From contig JAGRMP010000080.1 of assembly GCA_020441225.1 (NCBI GenBank), positions 1 through 9,526 of the forward strand: 9,526 nt of DNA, in the 5' to 3' direction. This DNA comes from Maritimibacter sp. Lineage in GTDB: Bacteria; Pseudomonadota; Alphaproteobacteria; Rhodobacterales; Rhodobacteraceae. Of the stretch, positions 1 through 7,728 are shown piece after piece. Every line of letters starts with the position of its first letter. Within the stretch, counting starts at the first letter, position 1. The position numbers and the translations under genes were made by a program. The notes beneath the pieces are model-generated. The model was not told the DNA's origin. It did no database searches and saw only the letters and a program-made list of their open reading frames with translations.

Positions 1-686
1 GTCATGCGGAAGATTTTCGGCATCGGCCAGGGGGGCGTGTAGCTTTCGAGCCGTTCGACGGCGCGGGGGCTGAGGATCAGCATGCCATGCGCCGCTTCGC
101 CGCCCAGCACTTTCTGCCAGGAGAAGGTGGTGACGTCGAGCTTGTCCCAGGCGAGGTCCATGGCGAAGGCCGCGGAGGTGGCGTCGCAGATAGTGAGGCC
201 TTCGCGGTCCGCGGCGATCCAGTCGGCGTTCGGCACGCGCACGCCGGCGGTGGTGCCGTTCCAGGTGAAGACCACGTCGGAGGCGAAATCGACGGCGGCG
301 AGATCGGGGATCTGGCCGTAATCGGCAGTCATCACCGTCGCGTCGAGCTTGAGCTGTTTGGCGACGTCGGTCACCCAGCCGGAGCCGAAGCTTTCCCAGG
401 CCAGCATGGTCACGGGGCGCGGGCCGAGCAGCGACCACATCGCCATTTCGACGGCGCCGGTGTCGGAGGCGGGCACGATGCCGATCCGGTAGTCGGCGGG
501 CACGCCGAGCAGTTCGCGGGTCTCTTCGATGGCCGCTTTCAGCTTGTCCTTGCCGATGGCGGCGCGGTGCGAGCGGCCAAGGGCGGCGTCGGCGAGAGAA
601 TCAAGCGTGAATGTGGGGGGTTTGGCACAGGGGCCAGAGGAAAAACGCGGGTTTGCCGGCCGCGCTGCCGGTTGATCGGTGACCAT
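1..686 (-). CDS. serC: Phosphoserine aminotransferase SerC (5' part, truncated by window edge)
   Basis: PLP-dependent cytosolic enzyme that converts 3-phosphohydroxypyruvate and glutamate to phosphoserine and 2-oxoglutarate, the second step of serine synthesis. The first 228 codons are present; about 155 more should lie beyond base 1, judging by the usual length of about 385 residues. The N-terminus carries [11 protein letters not shown] (residues 14-24), the phosphate-binding opening typical of alphaproteobacterial SerC. TICDATSA holds the PLP-contacting Asp168, and [14 protein letters not shown] holds the Schiff-base Lys192. The ATG at 686-684 is preceded by GGAAGGA at 8 bases spacing. The reading frame is open throughout. 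The gene follows ldh on the same strand after a 183-base gap that holds a structured leader, so it probably has its own control. serA commonly follows serC in this group, but that would be outside the window. Confidence 0.95.
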   Translation of the reverse strand, partial: MVTDQPAARPANPRFSSGPCAKPPTFTLDSLADAALGRSHRAAIGKDKLKAAIEETRELLGVPADYRIGIVPASDTGAVEMAMWSLLGPRPVTMLAWESFGSGWVTDVAKQLKLDATVMTADYGQIPDLAAVDFASDVVFTWNGTTAGVRVPNADWIAADREGLTICDATSAAFAMDLAWDKLDVTTFSWQKVLGGEAAHGMLILSPRAVERLESYTPPWPMPKIFRM

Positions 687-760
687 TGCTGGTATCCTTC
701 CAGATATGCGCCCCTCGTTGGGGAGGGGTGTCCCGTCGCCGCTCATACGGGGGAAGGCGA
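684..760 (-). promoter_or_regulatory. Structured serC 5' leader, candidate serC RNA motif (cis-regulatory)
   Basis: Read on the minus strand, the leader just before the serC ATG contains helix CCCGT/ACGGG (751-747 with 736-732, 10-base loop) and helix CCCCTC/GAGGGG (728-723 with 716-711, 6-base loop). It also contains a perfect CCTTCC (757-752) complementary to the GGAAGG (701-696) that includes the Shine-Dalgarno. If the last pair forms, it closes a multi-branched fold around both hairpins and hides the ribosome site. An alternative local hairpin CTGG/CCAG (703-700 with 692-689) also puts AAGGA in its loop. A conserved 'serC motif' RNA upstream of serC in Alphaproteobacteria has been described, and position and architecture fit. 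That it is the same element is inference from memory, not from a covariance-model search. Confidence 0.6.
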
Positions 761-846
761 AACCGCACAATGGGGAAAATTGCCCGGGAGCGCCGGTTTG
801 GGGGCGGAAAACGGCACCCGATGGAGTGGATCGGAAACTTGCGGGT

Positions 847-864
847 GCGGGGGTGGCTCCCCGC
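847..864 (-). terminator. Weak hairpin just after ldh stop, possible attenuating terminator
   Basis: A 6-bp perfect stem (GCGGGG/CCCCGC) with a 6-base loop begins five bases after the ldh stop codon on the minus strand. No T-tract follows, so it is a poor intrinsic terminator. It may stabilise the ldh transcript 3' end or only partly separate ldh from serC. Confidence 0.3.
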
Positions 865-869
865 GCGCC

Positions 870-1820
<951 letters not shown>

Positions 1821-1827
1821 TCACCTT

Positions 1828-1853
1828 GGTGTGGCATCTCGGTGTGGCATCTC
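1828..1853. repeat. 13-bp perfect tandem duplication in ldh-serB divergent promoter region
   Basis: GGTGTGGCATCTC occurs twice head to tail (1828-1840 and 1841-1853) in the 98-base gap between the divergent ldh and serB starts. It could be paired operator half-sites or a recent slippage duplication. The sequence does not decide. Confidence 0.8.
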
Positions 1854-1900
1854 GGGCGGCGGCGGTCTATGCCCTTCGCACCGAAACCTAGGGGGGACCC

Positions 1901-2779
1901 ATGCCCATCGTCACGCTGATCGCCGCGCCCGGCGGGCTTGAAACCACGCTCGTGGAGGCGTTGCGCAACGCCTGGGGCGGGACCGGCGCCGCGGCGCGCT
2001 GGCTGTCGCGGGGCGAGGCGGCGGAGTTTGCCGTGCCGGAGATCCCAGAGAATCGCTGGAGCGTGTGGGACGACCTGCAGGCGCAGGGGGTGGACCTTGC
2101 GGTGCAGGCGGACGGCGACCGGCGCAAGCGGATGCTGATCGCGGATATGGATTCGACCATGATCCAGCAGGAATGCATCGACGAGCTGGCCGACGAGGCG
2201 GGCGTGGGCGCGCGCGTGGCCGACATTACCGCGCGGGCGATGAACGGCGAGCTCGATTTCGAGGGCGCGCTGCGCGAGCGGGTCGGGCTGTTGAAGGACC
2301 TGCCGGCGGAGACCATCGACAGGGTGCTTTCGACCCGGATCACCTATATGCCCGGGGGCCGCGCGCTGGTGGCGACGATGAAGGCGCAGGGCGCGACGGC
2401 GGTGCTGGTGTCCGGTGGCTTCACCGCCTTTGCCGCGCGGGTCGCCGAGACGCTGGGTTTCGACGAGGCGCGGGCGAACGTGCTGGAGGTGGCGGACGGG
2501 CGTCTGACTGGCACGGTGGCCGAGCCGATCCTCGGGCGCGAGGCCAAGGTGGCGACGCTGCGCGAGGTGTCCGCCCGGCTCGGTATCGGGCTCGATGACG
2601 TGATCGCGGTGGGCGACGGGGCGAACGACCTCGGCATGCTCGGGCTTGCGGGCATGGGCGTGGCGCTGCATGCGAAACCGGTTGTGGCGGCCGAGTGCGA
2701 TCTGAGGGTGAACCACGGCGATCTGACGGCGCTTTTGTACCTGCAGGGCTATGCAAGGGACGAGTTTGCCGGGGTTTAG
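1901..2779 (+). CDS. serB: Phosphoserine phosphatase SerB
   Basis: HAD-superfamily Mg2+-dependent phosphatase of 292 residues that hydrolyses O-phosphoserine to serine, the last step of the phosphorylated serine pathway. Residues 1-75 form an N-terminal domain of the kind seen in longer SerB proteins. The HAD core then shows motif I DMDST (nucleophile Asp82, acid/base Asp84), Glu91 in ECIDE, Arg125 for substrate binding, motif II SGG (Ser171), Lys216 as motif III, and motif IV GDGANDLGML (Asp239, Asp243). The ATG at 1901 is preceded by a purine-rich GGGGGGA at good spacing. It is transcribed away from ldh and serC, so the serine genes flank a shared control region now occupied by ldh. No terminator is obvious after the TAG. 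Confidence 0.96.
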   Translation: MPIVTLIAAPGGLETTLVEALRNAWGGTGAAARWLSRGEAAEFAVPEIPENRWSVWDDLQAQGVDLAVQADGDRRKRMLIADMDSTMIQQECIDELADEAGVGARVADITARAMNGELDFEGALRERVGLLKDLPAETIDRVLSTRITYMPGGRALVATMKAQGATAVLVSGGFTAFAARVAETLGFDEARANVLEVADGRLTGTVAEPILGREAKVATLREVSARLGIGLDDVIAVGDGANDLGMLGLAGMGVALHAKPVVAAECDLRVNHGDLTALLYLQGYARDEFAGV

Positions 2780-2810
2780 CGCGGTGCTGTGACACGAACC
2801 GGCCCTCCCT

Positions 2811-2833
2811 GCGCGGTCAAGGTTAACGCGCGG
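2811..2833 (-). repeat. Inverted copy of the CGCGTTAACCTT element
   Basis: The minus-strand reading gives CCGCGCGTTAACCTT (2833-2819), identical over 15 bases to 3007-3021. Read on to 2811 it gives CGCGTTAACCTTGACCGCGC, matching 2994-3012 except for one extra base. This makes a near-perfect 19-20 bp inverted pair about 160 bases apart. Confidence 0.75.
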
Positions 2834-2993
2834 TGGCTTCCGCGCGCACCTGGCGATTGATCCCGATGTCCTGCGGTCCAGCGGTAATGTGACCCTAATG
2901 CGGGGGATTTGGAGGCTCCGGCAGCCGCGCCGTACTCTCCAAGGGCGCGCGGGACCCATTCGCAGGCCCTTTCGACAGATGCCGGCTCGGTCA

Positions 2994-3021
2994 CGCGTTA
3001 ACCTTGCCGCGCGTTAACCTT
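2994..3021 (+). repeat. Two direct copies of CGCGTTAACCTT upstream of mutL
   Basis: CGCGTTAACCTT occurs at 2994-3005 and again at 3010-3021, 16 bases start to start, followed at once by another TTAAC (3020-3024). The core GTTAAC is itself palindromic. The arrangement resembles a small cluster of binding sites for a dimeric regulator, or one end of a short inverted-repeat element with the copy at 2811-2833. Confidence 0.75.
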
Positions 3022-3204
3022 AACGTGTGGAGAAGGCCGTGGATCTGGCCGTGGCCAAGTTGCCGGGCCGGGGGGTGCCGGGCGGGTGCGTGGCACGGTC
3101 ACAAAGCCTGCCCGAGCGCGCCGGGGCCGGCAAAACGTCGCGTGGCGCCGCCCGTCGCCGCTGGCGGACTCATGCGCGTCTGTGCTAGGTCTTGCGTCAT
3201 GCCT

Positions 3205-3209
3205 GAGGA
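3205..3209 (+). promoter_or_regulatory. Shine-Dalgarno deciding the mutL start
   Basis: GAGGA ends 10 bases before the ATG at 3220. It is the best ribosome-binding match near the start of mutL. The alternative ATG at 3199 has only AGG at 9 bases spacing, so 3220 is preferred, though both would give a normal MutL. Confidence 0.5.
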
Positions 3210-3219
3210 CGCCCCCCAT

Positions 3220-5058
3220 ATGAGCGCATCGCGCCTGGAAACGCGGCCCGTAATCCGCCAGCTCGACGATGCCGCGATCAACCGGATTGCGGCGGGTGAG
3301 GTCGTGGAACGGCCTGCGTCCGCGGTGAAGGAACTCGTGGAAAACGCCGTCGATGCGGGCGCCACCCGGATCGAGGTGGCCTATGCGGATGGCGGCAAGA
3401 CGCTGATCCGGGTCACCGACGATGGCTACGGGATCGCCGCCGAGGAGCTGCCGCTGGCGCTCAGCCGCCATGCCACGTCCAAGATCGACGGGTCCGACCT
3501 TCTCGACATCCACACCTTCGGCTTTCGCGGCGAGGCGCTGCCGTCGCTCGGTGCCGTGGGGCGGCTTACGATCACCAGCCGGGTGGCGGGGGCCGAAGCG
3601 GCCACGATCCGGGTGGCGGGCGGTGCGCTCGAACCGGTGAAGCCCGCAGCGCTCAGCGGGGGCACCGTGGTGGAGCTGCGCGATCTGTTCTACGCCACGC
3701 CCGCGCGGCTCAAGTTCCTGCGCTCCGACCGGGCCGAGGCGCAGGCGATTTCGGACGTGGTCAAGCGGTTGGCCATGGCCGCACCCCATGTGGCCTTTAC
3801 CCTGCGCGACGTGTCGGGCGGGGGCGAGGGACGGGTGCTGGCGCAATATCCGCGTGAGACCGGCGATCTGTTCGACGCGCTCGCGGGGCGGCTCGCGCGC
3901 ATCCTAGGCCGCGAGTTTGCCGAGAATGCGCTGAGGATCGACGCCGAGCGCGAGGGGCTGCGGCTCAGCGGCTATGCGGCGCTGCCGACCTATTCGCGCG
4001 GGGCTGCGGTGGCGCAGTTTCTCTTCGTCAACGGCCGGCCGGTGCGCGACAAGCTGCTGTTTGGCGCTCTGCGTGCGGCCTATTTCGACTTTCTCTCGCG
4101 TGACCGGCACCCGGCGGCGGCGCTGTTCGTGTCGTGCGATCCGCACTTGGTCGACGTCAACGTGCATCCGGCGAAATCGGAGGTGCGGTTTCGCGAGCCG
4201 GGGCTGGCGCGGGGGCTGATCGTGTCGGGGCTGCGCCATGCGCTCGCCGAGGCGGGGCACCGGGCCTCGACCACGGTGGCGGGGGCCGCGTTGGGGGCGT
4301 TCCGGCCCGAGCAGCCGGGCGCGCCGCGGGTCTACCAGATGGACCGGCCGACGCCCGGGCTGATCCGGACGGGCTGCGAGATGCAGGCGCCGGAGCTTGC
4401 CCCGGGTTTCGCCGAGGCGGCGCAGCCGTCTGCGCGTTGGGAGGCGCCGGAGCCGGTGGCGGAAGCGCCGGTGGAAGACCTGCCGCTCGGGGCGGCGCGG
4501 GCGCATCTGCACGAGAATTACATCGTCGCGCAGACAGCGGACGGGATGGTGATCGTCGATGCCCATGCGGCGCATGAACGGCTCAACTACGAGAAGCTGA
4601 AGGCCCAGATGGCCGCGAATGGCGTGGCGGGGCAGGCGCTGCTGATCCCCGAGATCGTCGAGCTGTCGGAGGCGGATGCGGCGCTGCTGCTCGATATGGG
4701 CGAAGACCTGGCCCGGCTCGGCCTCGGGATCGAGCCCTTTGGCGGCGGGGCGATCGCGGTGCGCGAGACGCCGGCAATTCTCGGCCATGTGAATGCCGAG
4801 GCGCTGATCCGCGACATCCTCGACGAGCTTGCCGATCTCGGGTCGTCGAACAGGCTCGAAGCGCGGATCGAGGCGGTGCTGTCGACGGCGGCCTGCCATG
4901 GCTCGGTGCGCTCGGGGCGGCGGCTGAACGCGGCGGAGATGAACGCGCTCCTGCGCGAGATGGAGGCGACGCCGCATTCGGGCCAGTGCAACCACGGGCG
5001 GCCGACCTATGTGGAACTGAAGCTCGCCGATATCGAGCGGCTGTTCGGGCGGACATGA
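3220..5058 (+). CDS. mutL: DNA mismatch repair protein MutL (endonuclease type)
   Basis: GHKL ATPase that links MutS mismatch recognition to strand excision. From the ATG at 3220 it is 612 residues, the usual size. The ATPase domain shows VKELVENA (catalytic Glu41), DDGYG (67-71) and FGFRGEAL (100-107), followed by the transducer domain with [14 protein letters not shown] Pro/Ala-rich linker (about 340-420) precedes the dimerisation domain. That domain contains [12 protein letters not shown] (447-458), fitting the DxHA(x)2E(x)4E metal-binding endonuclease motif, plus ACHGSVR (558-564) and CNHGRP (590-595). This is the nicking MutL found in MutH-less bacteria. The next ATG upstream is 3199 (seven residues longer). 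An in-frame extension to 3004 is not MutL-like. The stop overlaps the rmuC start (ATGA), implying translational coupling. Confidence 0.96.
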   Translation: MSASRLETRPVIRQLDDAAINRIAAGEVVERPASAVKELVENAVDAGATRIEVAYADGGKTLIRVTDDGYGIAAEELPLALSRHATSKIDGSDLLDIHTFGFRGEALPSLGAVGRLTITSRVAGAEAATIRVAGGALEPVKPAALSGGTVVELRDLFYATPARLKFLRSDRAEAQAISDVVKRLAMAAPHVAFTLRDVSGGGEGRVLAQYPRETGDLFDALAGRLARILGREFAENALRIDAEREGLRLSGYAALPTYSRGAAVAQFLFVNGRPVRDKLLFGALRAAYFDFLSRDRHPAAALFVSCDPHLVDVNVHPAKSEVRFREPGLARGLIVSGLRHALAEAGHRASTTVAGAALGAFRPEQPGAPRVYQMDRPTPGLIRTGCEMQAPELAPGFAEAAQPSARWEAPEPVAEAPVEDLPLGAARAHLHENYIVAQTADGMVIVDAHAAHERLNYEKLKAQMAANGVAGQALLIPEIVELSEADAALLLDMGEDLARLGLGIEPFGGGAIAVRETPAILGHVNAEALIRDILDELADLGSSNRLEARIEAVLSTAACHGSVRSGRRLNAAEMNALLREMEATPHSGQCNHGRPTYVELKLADIERLFGRT

Positions 5059-6287
5059 CCCCGGAGGTGACGCTTTCGCTGGAGGATCCGCTGGTGCTGG
5101 CGGCGCTGGGGGTTGCCGGGGTGGTGCTCCTGATCGTGGTGCTTTTGCTGGTGACGCTAGTCCGCGCCGGGCGCTCGGCGCGCAATGCCGAAGAGGTGAC
5201 CCGGCAGATGGCCGGGCTCGGCCGGGCGGTGCAGCTCCTGGGCCAGGGGCAGGACCAGCTCACCGGCGGGCTCAGGACCGTGTCGGACGCGCAGGCGACG
5301 GCGCAGACCCAGACGGTGCAGGTGATGGAAGCGCGGCTCGCCGAGGTGCAGCGGCAGATGCAGGAGCGGCTGCATGAAAACGCGCTGCGGTCGGCCCGCG
5401 CGCTTTCGGACATGCAGGAGCGGATGAACGAGACGCTCAAGGGCTCGACGGTGAAGACCACCCAGTCGCTCACCCAGCTCCAGGAACGACTCGCGACCAT
5501 CGACAAGGCGCAGGAGAATATCACCCGGCTCTCGGGCGATGTGCTGTCGCTCCAGGACATCCTGTCGAACAAGCAGACCCGCGGCGCGTTCGGGGAGATC
5601 CAGCTCACCGATATCGTCTCTAAAGCGCTGCCTAGAGACAGTTATGCGCTGCAGGCGACGCTGTCGAACGGCCGGCGGGCGGATTGCCTCATCCACCTGC
5701 CGAACCCGCCGGGGCCGATCGTGATCGATTCGAAATTTCCGTTGGAAGCCTACGAGGCGCTCAGGAAGGCCGACACGCAATGGGAGCTGAACGAGGCGGC
5801 GAAGGCGCTGCGGGTGGCGGTGCGGGGACATATCCGGGCGATTTCGGAGAAATACATTCTCGAGGGCGAGACGGCGGACGGGGCGCTGATGTTTCTGCCG
5901 TCTGAAGCGGTCTATGCCGAACTGCACGCGAACTTTCCGGAGGTGGTGCGCGACGGGTTCGAGGCGCGGGTCTGGATCGTCTCGCCCACCACCTGCATGG
6001 CGACGCTCAACACGATGCGCGCGATCCTCAAGGATGCGCGGATGCGTGAGCAGGCCGGCGCGATCCGGGCAACGCTGAAACAGTTGCACCGCGATGTGGA
6101 ACTGGTGGTCGAGCGGGTCGGCAAGCTCGACACGCATTTCAACCAGGCACGGGCCGATCTCGACGGCATCGGGGTGGCGGCGGAACGGGCGGGCAAACGC
6201 GCCGCACGGCTGGACAATTTCGATTTCGAGGAGCTGGCGCCGGAGACCGAGGCGGGGCCGCGGGTGGTGCCGCTGGAGAAGCCGTGA
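5055..6287 (+). CDS. rmuC: DNA recombination protein RmuC
   Basis: A 410-residue RmuC-family protein. Family members carry a nuclease-like fold and were named for limiting inversion at short inverted repeats. The start at 5055 overlaps the mutL stop in ATGA; a longer frame from 4986 would run inside mutL and is rejected. Residues about 12-35 are a hydrophobic membrane anchor ([19 protein letters not shown]), so the protein is likely tethered to the inner membrane facing the cytoplasm. Residues about 40-160 are Gln/Arg/Glu-rich coiled coil. The conserved RmuC core follows, with RGAFGE (176-181) and [13 protein letters not shown] (Asp225, Lys227 in the nuclease-like region), and a second helical stretch. 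The C-terminus is short and acidic/variable. It forms an operon with mutL, joining two genome-stability functions. The exact biochemical activity of RmuC is not settled. Confidence 0.93.
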   Translation: MTPEVTLSLEDPLVLAALGVAGVVLLIVVLLLVTLVRAGRSARNAEEVTRQMAGLGRAVQLLGQGQDQLTGGLRTVSDAQATAQTQTVQVMEARLAEVQRQMQERLHENALRSARALSDMQERMNETLKGSTVKTTQSLTQLQERLATIDKAQENITRLSGDVLSLQDILSNKQTRGAFGEIQLTDIVSKALPRDSYALQATLSNGRRADCLIHLPNPPGPIVIDSKFPLEAYEALRKADTQWELNEAAKALRVAVRGHIRAISEKYILEGETADGALMFLPSEAVYAELHANFPEVVRDGFEARVWIVSPTTCMATLNTMRAILKDARMREQAGAIRATLKQLHRDVELVVERVGKLDTHFNQARADLDGIGVAAERAGKRAARLDNFDFEELAPETEAGPRVVPLEKP

Positions 6288-6291
6288 GCCC

Positions 6292-6321
6292 TTGCCGCCC
6301 CCTGCCGTGACACCCTACATA
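6292..6321 (+). promoter_or_regulatory. Candidate promoter for the DUF3775-type gene
   Basis: TTGCCG (6292-6297) and TACATA (6316-6321) are separated by 18 bases and end 27 bases before the ATG at 6349. The fit to a sigma-70 consensus is fair (-35 matches 4 of 6). The gene could equally be read through from mutL-rmuC. Confidence 0.35.
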
Positions 6322-6348
6322 TCAGGGAGAGACAAGAAAGGACGGGCC

Positions 6349-6750
6349 ATGGCGACGTTGGATATCAGCCCCTCGAAAGTGGCGCGGGTCATCATCCGCG
6401 CGCGCGAGCTGGACGCGAAGACCGCGCGCTGGGACGCGCCCGGCGACGAGGCGGAGGCCGACAGCATCCTCGAATTGCGCCCCTCGGATGCGACCGAGGA
6501 CGAGCTCAGGAGTTACATCGCCGATCTCAACGCCGACGAGCAGGCGGCGCTGGTCGCAATCATGTGGATCGGGCGCGACACCTTTGCGGCCGAGGATTAC
6601 GACGAGGCGGTCGAGACGGCGAGGAACGAGCGGACCTCGCCGACCGAGGACTACCTGCTCGGCAATCCGCTGCTTTCGGATTACCTGATCTCGGGGCTGG
6701 AAGCGCTGGGCTACGATGCCGAGGAAGAGATCGACGCGCATCTGAAGTAG
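6349..6750 (+). CDS. DUF3775-type small acidic protein
   Basis: A 133-residue soluble, acidic protein with no signal peptide or membrane segment. The ATG at 6349 has AAAGGA seven bases upstream; a longer frame reaching back to 6094 lies inside rmuC and is rejected. The sequence is helical, with SYIADLNADEQAALVAIMWIGRD in the centre (about residues 55-77) and LLSDYLISGLEALGYDAEEEIDAHL near the C-terminus. I recognise this layout as the DUF3775 family, common in Rhodobacterales and of unknown function. It lies 61 bases after rmuC on the same strand. It has no visible catalytic motif, so no function is proposed. The family call is from memory of its character. Confidence 0.75.
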   Translation: MATLDISPSKVARVIIRARELDAKTARWDAPGDEAEADSILELRPSDATEDELRSYIADLNADEQAALVAIMWIGRDTFAAEDYDEAVETARNERTSPTEDYLLGNPLLSDYLISGLEALGYDAEEEIDAHLK

Positions 6751-6757
6751 GCCGGTT

Positions 6758-6773
6758 CGGGCGGTTGCGCCCG
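6758..6773 (+). terminator. Hairpin directly after the DUF3775-type stop
   Basis: A 6-bp stem CGGGCG/CGCCCG with a GTTG tetraloop begins eight bases after the TAG. No T-tract follows, so at best it is a weak terminator or a 3'-end stabiliser. Confidence 0.35.
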
Positions 6774-6791
6774 GGTCGATCCCGCGCGGAG

Positions 6792-6836
6792 AACGGTTTT
6801 GTGAAAACCGTTGCGAACGCCTTTCATAAAGGCGTT
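6792..6836. repeat. Twin perfect hairpins (AACGG.TTTT / AACGCC.TTT), REP-like or bidirectional 3'-end element
   Basis: Two perfect 9-bp stems with 3-base loops stand four bases... apart in tandem: AACGGTTTT-GTG-AAAACCGTT (6792-6812) and AACGCCTTT-CAT-AAAGGCGTT (6816-6836), with GCG between them. Both have the plan AACGnn(n)TTT-3-AAAnn(n)CGTT. They lie between convergent genes and read the same on both strands. The U-runs sit inside the stems rather than after them, unlike ordinary intrinsic terminators. They may be a genome-wide intergenic repeat or a shared terminator. The spacer between the two hairpins is three bases (6813-6815). Confidence 0.7.
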
Positions 6837-6852
6837 GTCTGCCTGGCCGATG

Positions 6853-6865
6853 CCGGGACGCCCGG
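6853..6865 (-). terminator. Small hairpin directly after the histidine phosphatase stop
   Basis: CCGGG/CCCGG with a 3-base loop starts four bases beyond the TGA of the minus-strand phosphatase gene. There is no T-tract. It mirrors the hairpin on the other side of the convergent gap and may help end or protect the transcript. Confidence 0.3.
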
Positions 6866-6868
6866 ATG

Positions 6869-7528
6869 TCAGAGGAAGGTCTGTGCGAATTGCCGGTCGG
6901 GGTCGGCGAGATGCGGCACGGCGTTGAACTGTGTGAGCGTCAACCCGCTGCCGATCGGGTGGAGCTGGTGGACGGAGGTGTTGCGGATGGTGAGCGCGAG
7001 CCGGGCGAAAGCGCCGAGCTCGAGCCCCATTGCTACTCGGATCGCCATGGCGATGAGCCCGCCGGAGCTGACCACGAGCGCGCGGCCTTCGCCGGCCGCA
7101 ATCTCGGTCAGGACCTCGTCGATCCGGCTCTGGAAGGCGTGAAAGCTTTCCTCCGCCCCCTCGATCTTGCCGTCCTGCCAATGGGTGAACACGAGCGGCA
7201 GGTGGTCGATGAATTCTTCGCGGCAGGTGGGATGGGGAATGCCGAGCTGCAGGTGCATCCGGTTCGACAGATCGAAATAGGCGACCTCGTTGAGCCGCGG
7301 GTCGGCCACCGGCGCGGCCCAGCGCGCCGCGCCCATCGCCTGCGCGGTCTCGCGGTGGCGGGTGAGCGTGCCGGTGTAGACCCGGTCGAAGCGCTCGCCG
7401 ATCCGCTCCCAATACTCGCCGAGCCAGGCCGACTGGCGCGCGCCGAGATCGGAGAGCGCGTCGTAACCGGCCTCGTCCTGGGCGCCGGAATTGGCCTGGC
7501 CGTGGCGAACGAGGGTGATCTGTGACAT
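6869..7528 (-). CDS. Histidine phosphatase family protein with second catalytic His replaced by Ser
   Basis: A 219-residue protein of the phosphoglycerate mutase-like histidine phosphatase superfamily. The ATG at 7528-7526 has GAAAGG at 8 bases; a longer frame from 7714 adds a low-complexity N-terminus and is rejected. The nucleophile motif LVRHGQAN gives Arg8 and His9. TGTLTRHRETA supplies the second arginine (Arg57), and LNEVAYFD contains the likely proton donor Glu81. The fourth element, normally SHGG, reads VVSSGGLIA, so Ser155 stands where the second phosphate-pocket histidine should be. I checked this codon in the DNA (TCC). The nucleophile is intact, so activity may be altered rather than lost. 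The substrate cannot be told; it may be a small phosphate ester or phosphoprotein. Nothing suggests export. It diverges from the 7729 gene and converges on the DUF3775-type gene. Confidence 0.88.
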   Translation of the reverse strand: MSQITLVRHGQANSGAQDEAGYDALSDLGARQSAWLGEYWERIGERFDRVYTGTLTRHRETAQAMGAARWAAPVADPRLNEVAYFDLSNRMHLQLGIPHPTCREEFIDHLPLVFTHWQDGKIEGAEESFHAFQSRIDEVLTEIAAGEGRALVVSSGGLIAMAIRVAMGLELGAFARLALTIRNTSVHQLHPIGSGLTLTQFNAVPHLADPDRQFAQTFL

Positions 7529-7566
7529 GCGCGGCGCCTTTCGTTGGGACTGGCCCCTGCTACCCC

Positions 7567-7597
7567 GGGCGGCGCAGGGGGGAAAGGGGGGGAAAGG
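7567..7597 (+). other. G-run cluster in the 200-base divergent promoter region, possible G-quadruplex
   Basis: The plus strand has GGG (7567-7569), a run of six G (7577-7582), AAA, a run of seven G (7586-7592), AAA and GG. Splitting the seven-G run gives four tracts of at least three G with loops of seven bases or fewer. It lies in the 5' region of the phosphatase gene (C-rich in its transcript) and upstream of the 7729 gene. A GC-rich genome raises the chance background. Confidence 0.45.
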
Positions 7598-7728
7598 CCC
7601 CGACCCTTCCCCTTGCGCGGCGGCGGGAAGGCGCTTGTTATTGCCTAGCGGCTTTGAATCTGCGTCGATTGCGGGGATGCTGCACAGGCCCGGTTCACGG
7701 AGGCCCGGTTTCATAGGGAGGGTATCTC

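Larger units (their letters stand above)
2780..3219. other. 440-base intergenic region with no convincing gene; carries the CGCGTTAACCTT repeats
   Basis: No frame on either strand shows recognisable protein character. A 72-codon minus-strand frame (2776-2994) and the in-frame upstream extension of mutL (from a TTG at 3004) both look like chance GC-rich openings. The region contains three copies of CGCGTTAACCTT (annotated separately). The mutL promoter should lie here, but I cannot place a good -35/-10 pair. TAGGTC at 3186-3191 is a weak -10 candidate. No tRNA or clear terminator is visible. Confidence 0.6.

Noticed and set aside
2776..2994. A 72-codon minus-strand frame in the gap before mutL
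   Set aside because: No family resemblance, no good ribosome site seen, and the composition looks like non-coding GC-rich DNA.
2811..3021. An insertion sequence or MITE
   Set aside because: The inverted repeats are suggestive, but I see no target-site duplication, no transposase and no second copy in the window. Left as a finding only.
2994..3024. A canonical CtrA site (TTAA-N7-TTAA)
   Set aside because: The TTAA cores are 12 and 2 bases apart, not 7. Only half-site resemblance remains.
3004..3219. N-terminal extension of MutL from a TTG
   Set aside because: The added residues are Trp/Arg/Ala-rich and unlike MutL, which normally begins 10-15 residues before the ATPase motif. The extension also covers the repeat element.
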